DNA of 64,000 nt from Planctobacterium marinum (GTDB taxonomy: Bacteria; Pseudomonadota; Gammaproteobacteria; Enterobacterales; Alteromonadaceae): contig NZ_AP027272.1 in assembly GCF_036322805.1 (NCBI RefSeq), positions 1,178,001 to 1,242,000 of the forward strand. The letters run 5' to 3'. A program made the position numbers and the translations under genes. The notes under the pieces were generated by a model. The model saw nothing but the letters and a program-made list of their open reading frames with translations, had not been told where the DNA came from and ran no database searches. Below are positions 25,640 to 33,991 of the stretch, piece after piece. The first letter of the stretch is position 1; each line of letters starts with the position of its first letter.

Positions 25640-28600
25640 GTGAAAAAATCCATTTGGCTAAGTACACTGATGGTGTCGATATTGACCTCACCAGTATTAT
25701 TAGCGACTGACGATGTCAACGGAGACGGCCAGGCCGACTTCACTCTGTGGCGTCCGTCAAATCTCACTTTTTACAGTAAATCTCCACAAGACAATCGTAT
25801 CTTGACTCGCGCGGAATTGGGGCAAGGTGTGAGCGGCGTTCCTTTGACGGGAGACCTCAATGGCAATGGCTTAACCGACTTCGCTGTCTGGTATGAAGAT
25901 ACCGGGTTATGGCATATTCGTTACGACGACGACAGCCAAACTATAGTGCAGCTGGGGCAAACCGGCGACGTTCCATTTATTGCTGATCGCACCGGGGATG
26001 GCATTGATGAAGTCATCGTGCGTCGTCCTTCCGAAGGGCGTTGGTACTATCTCGCTTCTGAAACTGGCGAGTTGAAGCAAGTAGATTACGGCAGATTGGC
26101 CACAGATACACCACTTGTCGGCTACTTTGATACCGATGCGCGTGCTGATTTTGCTATCTGGCGGGATGGTACCTGGTACGTACGACAAACGTCCAGCAAC
26201 ACAACTGCGCGAACTTTTTTGGGGCGACAAGAGACTGATTTAAAGCTGCCCGCTGATTATGACGGCGATGGTCTGAGTGATATTGCGATTTGGCGTCCTG
26301 CCACAGGCACTTGGTATATCTATTATTCTTCTGGTAATTATCCAAATGGTGGCAATCGCTATGAGCGGGTTTTTGGCAAACAAAGTTCCGACATACCTGT
26401 TCCTGCAGATTACGATGGCGATGGTAAAGCTGATTTGGCTATTCGCCGACCTGCCACAGGAGAATTTATTTATCTCAGTAGCTTGGATGGCTCGGTTAAC
26501 CGCTTTAACTTCGGTCGAGAGTCCACCGATATTCCCGCTTTGGCCCCTTGGTCAATTAAAGTGTTGATGCGTCAGCAAGGCAGTGGTTCAACTGATGACT
26601 CTGTGCAAACTGATGCGGCCGAGTATTATCAACAAAGCATCTCCGACAATATTGTACAAAGCCGATGTATTGCCTGTCATATATCCGGTGGAGCCGCTGA
26701 CGGACAGGCGCGGTTGATATTTGAGCGCAATACGGAAAGTGATTATCTTGCCATCAATCAACAACGGATCGCTGACTTCCTGACATTAGATGGTGTTGAT
26801 AGCGACTACTTTTTGGGTAAAGCCAGTGGTGGTTTGGGGCATATCGGTGGTACTCAGTTGCCTGCCGGGAGTGATGAATACCAAGCCTTTGAAACTTATC
26901 TTGGATTGTTAATATCGGAAACGGGATCTGGCGACGACGATGATAACGACAATGGTAGTGACGACGATGCCGGTTTTTGGGCCAATGCATCTATCTTATC
27001 TGCGGATTTGAGTTATCGCAGAGCATTGTTATTGCTCACCGGAAGGGTTCCAGATTTAAGCGAAATGGACAATCTGGCTGCTGCGGATGATGCTGCATTA
27101 CGCGAAGCCATTCTAAACCAATTATCGGGCGATGGTTTTCATGAGTTTCTGGTAACCGCTGCCAACGACAAATTGTTAACCGATAAGTTTTTTGAGCGTG
27201 GCATGGAAGTGCTGGACGACAGCTATTTTCCGGAAATTGCAGCGCGTAATTATGAAGCCGGTTTAGAACAAACTCAGGAGGCAACAGATGCTTACTGGCG
27301 CTGGCGTCGTGGGGTGGAAATTGGCATTTTACGAGCTCCAGTGGAATTAATTGCGCATGTGGTGGAAAACGATTTGCCATTTACAGAAATTGTGACTGCG
27401 GATTATATGATGCTCAACCCCTTCACCAATGTGGCGTTACGCGGCGATGCTGAGGTGGTCGGAGATGACGCTTGGGAGTTTGCCCCCGGACAAATGACAG
27501 GGGCCATGATCCACGATGAAAGTTTCGATGGCGAGTGGACTCAATTTGGCTTGAATATCACCAGTGAAGGTAGCAATATCGATTGGCCACATGCGGGATT
27601 ATTGAATGACCTGGCCTGGCTTAACCGCTATCCCTCTACCGCAACGAATCGCAATCGCGCTCGTTCTCGTTGGACTTACTATCACTTCCTGGATTTTGAT
27701 ATCGAAAAGTCAGCACAGCGCACACAAGATCCTGATGCTTTGGCTGACACTAACAATCCGACTTTGAATAATGCCAACTGTACCGTTTGCCACCAAACAC
27801 TGGACCCGATTGCCGGGGCATATCAGGACTATGGCGATTGGGGTAACTACAAAGACCAATGGGGTGGTAAGGACTCGTTACCCTGGACTTATAAGTGGCC
27901 TGAAGATGACGACAGTTTATATCAGGAAGGCGATACCTGGTATCGCGATATGTTAGCCCCTGGTCTGGAAACTACTCCGGTGCCACAAGGACAGGACAGT
28001 ATCCAATGGCTAGGACAGCAAATTGCCGCAGATGATCGTTTTGCTATCGCAATGGTGAAGTTTTTCTGGGAAGCTATTTTGGGCAGTGAACCCTTAACTG
28101 CACCGCAATCATTAGATGAAGCTGACTATTCTGCAAAAAACGAAGCTTTCACAGAGCAAAGTACTTTTATTCTGACACTAGCTGAACAGCTGAGAGAGCA
28201 CGGTAGCTTGAGACAAACCATTGCCGACTTAACGGTTAGCCCCTGGTTCCGCGTGACCGGGCAGTCTGCCAATGCTGATGCTGCGCTGCAATACGCAGTG
28301 GCTGGCAGCGAGAGATTGTTGACGCCGGAAGAGTTGGAGCGCAAAACCCAATCCTTGACTAATTACCTGTGGAACCCTTGGTTGGACGGTTGGAATCATG
28401 GCATGTTGCGTACTGAGTGGAATTACAATTACAACATCATGTATGGCGGTATTGACTCCTTTGGCGTTACCAAACGCGCTCGTGACATGACGTCGATTAT
28501 GGCCAAAGTGGCTACAGCCCATGCCGCAGAGGCGTCTTGTCCTACGGTTTTACTGGACATCAACCAAACACAAGGACAACGGCGATTGTTTAACGGCATC

Positions 28601-29446
28601 GAACGCAGCACGGTGCCGGGTATTCTCGTTGAGCGAGATGCCGAAGTCGATGGTTTAGGCTCTGAACATAGTGAGCCTTATGAACTCAGTTTTAGCGTTC
28701 AGGCTGGTACAAATAACATTATTTTGGCTTATACCAATGATACCTGGATTGGGGAGACGGGTTCCCACCAAGATTTGATCATGGATCACATCTCTATCTA
28801 TGATGCTCAGAACAATGCGTTGCTATCAGTAACGGGGGCCGATTTAGATATCGTAACAGGTACACCTATGGATGGTATCTGTTCCAATACTACCTGGAAT
28901 CACGCTGAAGACACTAATCGACCTACGGATCGAGTGTTTTGGGGCAATTGCTCGGTGACCTTGCCCGTAGAGTTCGAAGAGGCAGGCGATTATACCTTGG
29001 TGATGGAAGCTTATTATCAAGAATACAATAGTGATGGGGCACTGGAAGATGGTGATGACAGAGTCATCGGATTTGCCAATGTGGCAATGAGTGTTGGTGT
29101 GGTAGACCCCATAAACCAATCCAGTCCAACAGGAGATGTACTTAGAGATAAAATGGTGGAGTTGGTACAGCTTTTCTGGGGCCAGAAGTACCAGCCACAA
29201 GACACAGAAATTACCCGCTTGATGACGCTCTTTAGCGAAACCATGGAGGACAAGCGCAGTCGCACCGGCAGTGGTTTGATCTGGGAGTGGGATAATGGCA
29301 CGAGCTGCAATTTTGATACTAGTGATTGGGACACGGAAGAGCAATGGGGCGGCAATATAGTCGGACAGGATCCCTTTGGCACCTTGGCAGGATGGCGAGC
29401 CGTTATGGTTTATCTGATGACTGACTATCAATATCTTCACGACTAG
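25640..29446 (+). CDS. Giant secreted FG-GAP / cytochrome c / DUF1549-DUF1588-like protein
   Basis: About 1268 residues from GTG 25640, chosen because AGGAG lies 7 bp upstream; ATG 25634 is the alternative. A signal peptide (SIWLSTLMVSILTSPVLLA) leads into about six FG-GAP/VCBS-type repeats of roughly 48 residues (DVNGDGQADFTLWRP, DYDGDGLSDIAIWRP, DYDGDGKADLAIRRP), likely a calcium-binding beta-propeller. A haem c motif CIACH lies at 343-347, then an Asp-rich linker. LSYRRALLLLTGRVPDLSE resembles the planctomycete cytochrome family PSCyt2/DUF1549, and NCTVCHQTLDPIAGAYQDYG (second CXXCH at 714-718) resembles DUF1588. Around 980-1140, YTNDTW...DLIMDHISIYD resembles Ca-dependent carbohydrate-binding modules such as CBM60. 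Periplasmic or surface exposed; function unknown. The DUF1501 gene follows after 11 bp. Confidence 0.85.
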   Translation: MKKSIWLSTLMVSILTSPVLLATDDVNGDGQADFTLWRPSNLTFYSKSPQDNRILTRAELGQGVSGVPLTGDLNGNGLTDFAVWYEDTGLWHIRYDDDSQTIVQLGQTGDVPFIADRTGDGIDEVIVRRPSEGRWYYLASETGELKQVDYGRLATDTPLVGYFDTDARADFAIWRDGTWYVRQTSSNTTARTFLGRQETDLKLPADYDGDGLSDIAIWRPATGTWYIYYSSGNYPNGGNRYERVFGKQSSDIPVPADYDGDGKADLAIRRPATGEFIYLSSLDGSVNRFNFGRESTDIPALAPWSIKVLMRQQGSGSTDDSVQTDAAEYYQQSISDNIVQSRCIACHISGGAADGQARLIFERNTESDYLAINQQRIADFLTLDGVDSDYFLGKASGGLGHIGGTQLPAGSDEYQAFETYLGLLISETGSGDDDDNDNGSDDDAGFWANASILSADLSYRRALLLLTGRVPDLSEMDNLAAADDAALREAILNQLSGDGFHEFLVTAANDKLLTDKFFERGMEVLDDSYFPEIAARNYEAGLEQTQEATDAYWRWRRGVEIGILRAPVELIAHVVENDLPFTEIVTADYMMLNPFTNVALRGDAEVVGDDAWEFAPGQMTGAMIHDESFDGEWTQFGLNITSEGSNIDWPHAGLLNDLAWLNRYPSTATNRNRARSRWTYYHFLDFDIEKSAQRTQDPDALADTNNPTLNNANCTVCHQTLDPIAGAYQDYGDWGNYKDQWGGKDSLPWTYKWPEDDDSLYQEGDTWYRDMLAPGLETTPVPQGQDSIQWLGQQIAADDRFAIAMVKFFWEAILGSEPLTAPQSLDEADYSAKNEAFTEQSTFILTLAEQLREHGSLRQTIADLTVSPWFRVTGQSANADAALQYAVAGSERLLTPEELERKTQSLTNYLWNPWLDGWNHGMLRTEWNYNYNIMYGGIDSFGVTKRARDMTSIMAKVATAHAAEASCPTVLLDINQTQGQRRLFNGIERSTVPGILVERDAEVDGLGSEHSEPYELSFSVQAGTNNIILAYTNDTWIGETGSHQDLIMDHISIYDAQNNALLSVTGADLDIVTGTPMDGICSNTTWNHAEDTNRPTDRVFWGNCSVTLPVEFEEAGDYTLVMEAYYQEYNSDGALEDGDDRVIGFANVAMSVGVVDPINQSSPTGDVLRDKMVELVQLFWGQKYQPQDTEITRLMTLFSETMEDKRSRTGSGLIWEWDNGTSCNFDTSDWDTEEQWGGNIVGQDPFGTLAGWRAVMVYLMTDYQYLHD

Positions 29447-29457
29447 AGAGAGCCAAC

Positions 29458-30744
29458 ATGAACAGACGACACTTTTTTAAAACGCTTGGACTGACTTCGG
29501 TTGCAGCCTCTCTGCCGGCTAGTTTTAACCTGTTTGCGGCTCCAGCTGATTATACTGGTAAATTTCTCATCACCATACAAGCTGAAGGTGGTTGGGATGT
29601 CACCTCGTTTTGTGACCCGAAAATCAATACGAGTGACATCTTCATCAATAATTGGGCTAGTAATGGCGAGCCAGGCGAAGCTGGCAACTTGCACTATGCT
29701 GCTTTTGCCAACAATCAATGGTTTTTTGATAAGTATTATCAGGACATGTTGGTGATAAATGGTGTTGATGCCCAAACCAATAGCCATACCGCAGGTGTTG
29801 TGCATAACTGGAGTGGACGCTTGTCTGACGGCTTTCCGTCTTTAACGGCGCTGTTTGCAGCGCAATATGGTAGCAGTTTACCCGTTGCCTACATTAGTAA
29901 CGGTGGTTATTCCGCCACAGGTGGACTAACCCGTTACACGCAACTGGATAATATTCAGGCGTTAAATAATGTTATTTACCCCAATAGAGCGCGCTGGGGA
30001 GATAATAATTATTTACACGATAATGATTGGGCTCGCATTGAAGCGCTGAAAAATCAACGCTTGGCTGAGCTTCAGCAAGCAGAGGAGCTGACAACTTTAC
30101 AACAGCGCAGTCGAGATAATTTTGCCGCGGCTGTGGAAAATGGCAGTATATTGTCACAGTTCTCCGCCGCATTGGAAAACGTAGGAGACTTACAGGAGCC
30201 AGTGAATGATGGCAATTTTCTCTGGTCGTCGTTAAGTCGTCAGGCTCAGGTTGCTACCCTTGCAATGGGCTCTGGTGTATGTGTCTCTGCTGATTTGATC
30301 ATGGGAGGCTACGACACTCACGAAAATCACGATGCACAGCACGATTGGCTGTTCACTGAGTTGGCCAGGAGTATTGATTTCCTCTGGACCTATGCAGAAC
30401 AGCAGGGCATTGCCGATCGTCTGGTGGTTATGGTGGGCTCTGATTTCGGCCGAACACCTCACTACAACGATGGCGAGGGGAAAGATCATTGGCCTATCAG
30501 CAGCTATATTGTGATGGAAAAAGGGGCGGCTTATACCAATCGCACTGTGGGAATGACAGATGAAGGGCATAATGTCATACCTATCAATCCAACGAACTGG
30601 CAGTCTGATGAACAATCCGGCAGCATTATTCACCCTGCCCATGTGATGACAGAATTGCGGGAATATCTGGGCCTGGACGCTCTTGCCCTGCAAAACAATT
30701 TCTTGCTAAGCGCTGATACCAGATTCGGTTTTTTTGATAGTTAA
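29458..30744 (+). CDS. DUF1501 protein, alkaline-phosphatase-like fold
   Basis: 428 residues. It begins NRRHFFKTLG, a twin-arginine-like signal followed by a hydrophobic stretch ending in AAP. GGYDTHENHDAQHDWL and VMVGSDFGRTPHYNDGEGKDHWP are the conserved DUF1501 motifs; this family is related to the alkaline phosphatase/sulfatase superfamily, and the Asp/His residues would bind metal. DUF1501 genes are regularly found beside DUF1549/DUF1553 or DUF1592/DUF1588 cytochrome proteins, as here, suggesting a joint periplasmic function, but no activity is proven. It ends 11 bp from the convergent flavodoxin gene. Confidence 0.88.
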   Translation: MNRRHFFKTLGLTSVAASLPASFNLFAAPADYTGKFLITIQAEGGWDVTSFCDPKINTSDIFINNWASNGEPGEAGNLHYAAFANNQWFFDKYYQDMLVINGVDAQTNSHTAGVVHNWSGRLSDGFPSLTALFAAQYGSSLPVAYISNGGYSATGGLTRYTQLDNIQALNNVIYPNRARWGDNNYLHDNDWARIEALKNQRLAELQQAEELTTLQQRSRDNFAAAVENGSILSQFSAALENVGDLQEPVNDGNFLWSSLSRQAQVATLAMGSGVCVSADLIMGGYDTHENHDAQHDWLFTELARSIDFLWTYAEQQGIADRLVVMVGSDFGRTPHYNDGEGKDHWPISSYIVMEKGAAYTNRTVGMTDEGHNVIPINPTNWQSDEQSGSIIHPAHVMTELREYLGLDALALQNNFLLSADTRFGFFDS

Positions 30745-30755
30745 CTTGTGACGAA

Positions 30756-31283
30756 TTATAGTTCGGCAAGTTCAGCATTGAGCTGAGCAACCCATTGGGC
30801 AATGCGCTCATCGGTTTGCGCATATTGATTTTCATCATCCAGCGACAAACCTACAAAGAACTCGCCGTCCTCAGTGACGGCTTTGGAAGCGGTAAACTCA
30901 TAACCTTCATTAGGCCAATAACCAATAACAGTGCAATCTTGCTGAATCACTTCATCATGCAACATACCCAAGGCGTCCTGAAACCAGTCGGCGTATCCTA
31001 ACTGATCACCTAGCCCGTAAAGCGCGACGGTTTTACCCTCGAGATTCACATCGGCTATGTCCTGCCATTGTGATTCCCAATCTTCTTGTATCTCCCCAAA
31101 ATCCCAGGTGGAAATACCCAATATGAGCACATCGAACTCAGCCATTTTGGTGAGATTCGTATCTTTAATATTGAACAGCGGGATTTCTTTTAATTCTGAT
31201 ACTGCAGCGAATTCAGCAACAATTTTTTCTGCTGCCATCTCGGTATAACAGGTGGTTGAACCATAAAAAAGGGCTATTTTCAT
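30756..31283 (-). CDS. fldB: Flavodoxin FldB
   Basis: 175 residues from ATG 31283 (an earlier in-frame start at 31307 is less likely). The FMN phosphate loop [16 protein letters not shown], the [11 protein letters not shown] loop and [11 protein letters not shown] are nearly identical to E. coli FldB. Flavodoxins carry single electrons at low potential. The position, divergent from xerD-dsbC-recJ, matches E. coli gene order and supports FldB rather than FldA; here a VOC-family gene lies between. Confidence 0.9.
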   Translation of the reverse strand: MKIALFYGSTTCYTEMAAEKIVAEFAAVSELKEIPLFNIKDTNLTKMAEFDVLILGISTWDFGEIQEDWESQWQDIADVNLEGKTVALYGLGDQLGYADWFQDALGMLHDEVIQQDCTVIGYWPNEGYEFTASKAVTEDGEFFVGLSLDDENQYAQTDERIAQWVAQLNAELAEL

Positions 31284-31390
31284 TGATGCTGTTCCATTGG
31301 AGTGCACGAGGGGGCGCAGTTTAATGAAATTCGCCGATGCTTTCCAGTTGTGTCAGACATTCACCTTATTGTTGGCACAGTGGCATAGCA

Positions 31391-31726
31391 CTATATTTGG
31401 TCCAGCATGATCACATTGCCGTCAGGATCCCGCAACATGATATGGGAGGGGCCATCTCCTGACTCGGCCTCTTTGTCCAGCCTCACGCCTTTTGCTTTTA
31501 AATCATCCTGCAGCTGATGAACATCTTTGGGATTGAAGGTAAAGATGTTGCCATGAAACATATCCTGGAACAGACCAATCATGTTCTCGCCGTTTTGCAT
31601 GATCAGCCACTTGGCTTCCACAGAACCACACCCAGGTACAGGTTCGAAGCCCAGTTTTTGATAAAAATCTCTAGATTGGTAAATATCTTCGACTGACAGG
31701 CTTAAGCAAAACTTTCCGAGTTCCAT
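31391..31726 (-). CDS. VOC (glyoxalase/bleomycin-resistance) superfamily protein
   Basis: 111 residues from ATG 31726; the frame is open to 31795 but the fold starts at MELGKFCLSLSVEDI. The pattern SLSVEDIYQSRDFYQKLGFE, then IGLFQDMFHGNIFTFNP, then HIMLRDPDGNVIMLDQ is the beta-alpha-beta-beta-beta unit of the vicinal oxygen chelate superfamily. Members are glyoxalases, dioxygenases or binding proteins; substrate unknown. Confidence 0.8.
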   Translation of the reverse strand: MELGKFCLSLSVEDIYQSRDFYQKLGFEPVPGCGSVEAKWLIMQNGENMIGLFQDMFHGNIFTFNPKDVHQLQDDLKAKGVRLDKEAESGDGPSHIMLRDPDGNVIMLDQI

Positions 31727-31916
31727 CTGTTGTGCTCTCTTCACAGGGGTTAAAAAACACTCACAGTCTAACAAGTCTGGCTGTTTTGTAAGCACTTTTT
31801 TGGAAAAAATTACGAATTTTTACGATTTTTAGTCGGGACTGTTCAACTGAGTTAAAATCAGCGAATATGTGAATTGCCTGCAAACTAATGGTAGCCAGTT
31901 ATCTCAGACGTGCTTG

Positions 31917-32151
31917 ATACCAAGTCCAGTAAACATTTGCACACTAAGCGCTTCCTCAGAGGCATTAGTTCGAGGCGTACGAATGAAAGAATACTGGTGG
32001 TCTTGTGAACTTCGCACAACAAAGACAAAAGTTTAGGGAAAACTTTTGAACAGCTTTAGCTGGCCTGCGAAGCAGGTGAGCCACATGGATGTAGCGAATA
32101 AATGCTTTTCATCTCCCACTGAGCTGGGTAAATGTTTACTGGAATTGGTAT
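31917..32151. mobile_element. MITE-like element with 22-bp terminal inverted repeats
   Basis: The left end at 31917-31938 begins ATACCAAGTCCAG and ends TAAACATTT. The right end at 32130-32151 is its reverse complement with one mismatch (21 of 22). The 235-bp interior has no open reading frame worth reporting and no transposase. Short length, terminal repeats and lack of coding fit a miniature inverted-repeat element moved by a transposase elsewhere. No clear target duplication was found. The right end is 2 bp before the xerD ATG, so the element forms the gene's upstream region. The rest of the 31796-32153 gap shows only AT-rich DNA. Confidence 0.7.
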
Positions 32152-32153
32152 AA

Positions 32154-33083
32154 ATGGTTAAAAAACACAGAACCCCAAAGCTAGATGAAAGCAATCTGCA
32201 ATTGATAGAAGAGTTTTTGGATGGTATCTGGATAGAAAAAGGCTTGAGTCAAAATACCCTGGCGTCGTACCGTACTGATTTACTCAAAATGAGTGAGTTT
32301 CTGTATAAAGACAACGCGTCTTTTTCTTTGACTGATTTTGATCAGTATCAGGTGCATGAGTACCTGGGTCATCGCTATGATTGTGGCTTGTCAGAGCGCA
32401 GTACGGCTCGTTTTTTAAGTAGCTTACGGGCGTTTTTGAGCTGGTGTCAGGAAAATAACTTGCGGGAAGATGATCCCATCTCTTTGATCCAGAATCCGAA
32501 ATTGCCCAAATCACTGCCTAAAGCGTTAACGGAAAAACAGGTAGAGGCGTTGTTGAGCGCACCGCAAACGGATGAAGACCCGGTGCAACTGCGCGATAAA
32601 GCAATGTTAGAGCTATTATATGCATCGGGGTTGCGAGTGACAGAACTCACCAGTTTACAGTTAAATCAGGTGAGTTTGCAGCAAGGGGTGATCAGAGTCA
32701 TTGGTAAAGGCAATAAAGAACGCCTGGTTCCAATGGGGGAAGATGCCATAGATTGGATAGAGCGTTTTATGCATCAAGGACGTGGAATGTTGCTGAAAAA
32801 TAATGTCGATGTGTTGTTTCCCAGCAGCCGAGGGGTACAAATGACGCGACAAACCTTTTGGCATCGTATTAAGTACTACGCCAAAAAAGCGGGAATAAAA
32901 GCAGAATTATCACCGCACACATTGCGTCATGCCTTTGCCACTCATTTGCTAAATCACGGTGCAGACTTGCGTGTCGTGCAAATGCTATTGGGCCACAGTG
33001 ATCTTTCTACCACCCAAATCTATACACATATCGCAACAGAAAGGTTACAAAAGTTGGTGGCGCAACATCATCCAAGGGGCTGA
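32154..33083 (+). CDS. xerD: Tyrosine recombinase XerD
   Basis: 309 residues. The N-terminal SAM-like core-binding domain (about 14-100) is followed by the catalytic domain with Arg161 in GLRVTEL, Lys in GKGNKERLVP, His-X-X-Arg in SPHTLRHAF, His in LLGHSDLS and the nucleophilic Tyr in TQIYTHIA. With XerC it resolves chromosome dimers at dif. Blocks such as RQTFWHRIKYYA and LLNHGADLRVVQMLLGHSDLSTTQIYTH match E. coli XerD. The ATG is 2 bp from the MITE-like element, so the RNA leader comes from that repeat; a GGA 10 bp upstream may serve as the ribosome site. Confidence 0.95.
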   Translation: MVKKHRTPKLDESNLQLIEEFLDGIWIEKGLSQNTLASYRTDLLKMSEFLYKDNASFSLTDFDQYQVHEYLGHRYDCGLSERSTARFLSSLRAFLSWCQENNLREDDPISLIQNPKLPKSLPKALTEKQVEALLSAPQTDEDPVQLRDKAMLELLYASGLRVTELTSLQLNQVSLQQGVIRVIGKGNKERLVPMGEDAIDWIERFMHQGRGMLLKNNVDVLFPSSRGVQMTRQTFWHRIKYYAKKAGIKAELSPHTLRHAFATHLLNHGADLRVVQMLLGHSDLSTTQIYTHIATERLQKLVAQHHPRG

Positions 33084-33206
33084 AATTTACCTTGATATGT
33101 TCTAGACTGGGCGCAGCAAAAAAACTCAATGCAATTTATTTGCAGATCTGGGGTCTATATCAACATTGGTTGTTTATTCCTCAGAATAAGGTGGACAAAG
33201 TAGTAT

Positions 33207-33920
33207 ATGAAAAATTGGATTAAAGTGATTGGATTGACTTGCCTTTTGGCTGGTGGGTTGGTTAATGCTGAGCAAGAACCTGAAACGCTTGCCAAGCAAA
33301 AGATTGAGTCGATGTTGCGTATGTCAGTGAGCAGTGTCGCGGATTCTCCAGTAGATGGCGTTTTGCAGGTGATGACGGAGCGCGGCTTATTTTATGTCAG
33401 CAGTGATGGCAAATACTTGTTGCACGGTCGTATCTACAATATGGATGACGGTATGCGCAACGAAACCGAAGAAGCATTGGTGGGCGTGCGCAAAGAAGGG
33501 ATCGCTAAGTTCAATGATGACGTTATTGAATTTAAAGCTAAAGATGAAAAGTATGCGATAACGATTTTCACCGATATCACTTGTGGTTATTGCCGCAAAT
33601 TGCATAATCAAATAGAAGAATACAATGCCATGGGCATTACCGTGCGTTACCTGGCGTTTCCACGCGGAGGCTTAGGTAGTAAGTCGCATGATGACTTGGT
33701 ATCTATTTGGTGCGCAACGGATCCTCAAGCAGCGATGACTAATGCTAAAGCAGGCGGCACAGTGAGCGCCAAAGAATGTGAAACCAGTGTCGCTGAACAG
33801 TTCGCTTTTGCTCAGCAAGTGGGCATCTCTGCAACACCTTCGATTATTATGGCAGACGGCACGCTTGAACCAGGCTACCGTCCGCCAGAGCAGTTGCTGC
33901 AGTTGCTGGCCTCACTGTAG
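33207..33920 (+). CDS. dsbC: Thiol:disulfide interchange protein DsbC
   Basis: 237 residues. A signal peptide (KVIGLTCLLAGGLVNA) precedes the N-terminal dimerisation domain and a thioredoxin-fold domain carrying the active site DITCGYCRKLH (CGYC) and the cis-Pro loop SATPSIIM. A second Cys pair (SIWCATDP and AKECETS) matches the structural disulfide of DsbC. It isomerises wrong disulfides in the periplasm, kept reduced by DsbD. The xerD-dsbC-recJ order matches E. coli. Confidence 0.95.
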   Translation: MKNWIKVIGLTCLLAGGLVNAEQEPETLAKQKIESMLRMSVSSVADSPVDGVLQVMTERGLFYVSSDGKYLLHGRIYNMDDGMRNETEEALVGVRKEGIAKFNDDVIEFKAKDEKYAITIFTDITCGYCRKLHNQIEEYNAMGITVRYLAFPRGGLGSKSHDDLVSIWCATDPQAAMTNAKAGGTVSAKECETSVAEQFAFAQQVGISATPSIIMADGTLEPGYRPPEQLLQLLASL

Positions 33921-33940
33921 ATTTTCCAGTATTTGTTATC

Positions 33941-33964
33941 AAGGCCAGTTCGCTGGCCTTTTTT
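33941..33964 (+). terminator. Rho-independent terminator after dsbC
   Basis: AAGGCCAG (33941-33948) pairs with CTGGCCTT (33953-33960) around a TTCG tetraloop, followed by a run of Ts. It lies 21 bp after the dsbC stop and just before recJ, so recJ probably has its own promoter or depends on partial read-through. Confidence 0.9.
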
Positions 33965-33991
33965 GATCACTATTAGCGAATATTTTCCTCG

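Noticed and set aside
26930-26970. Asp-codon-rich repeat stretch as a DNA repeat
   Set aside because: It encodes an Asp/Asn linker inside the large secreted protein, a common low-complexity linker.
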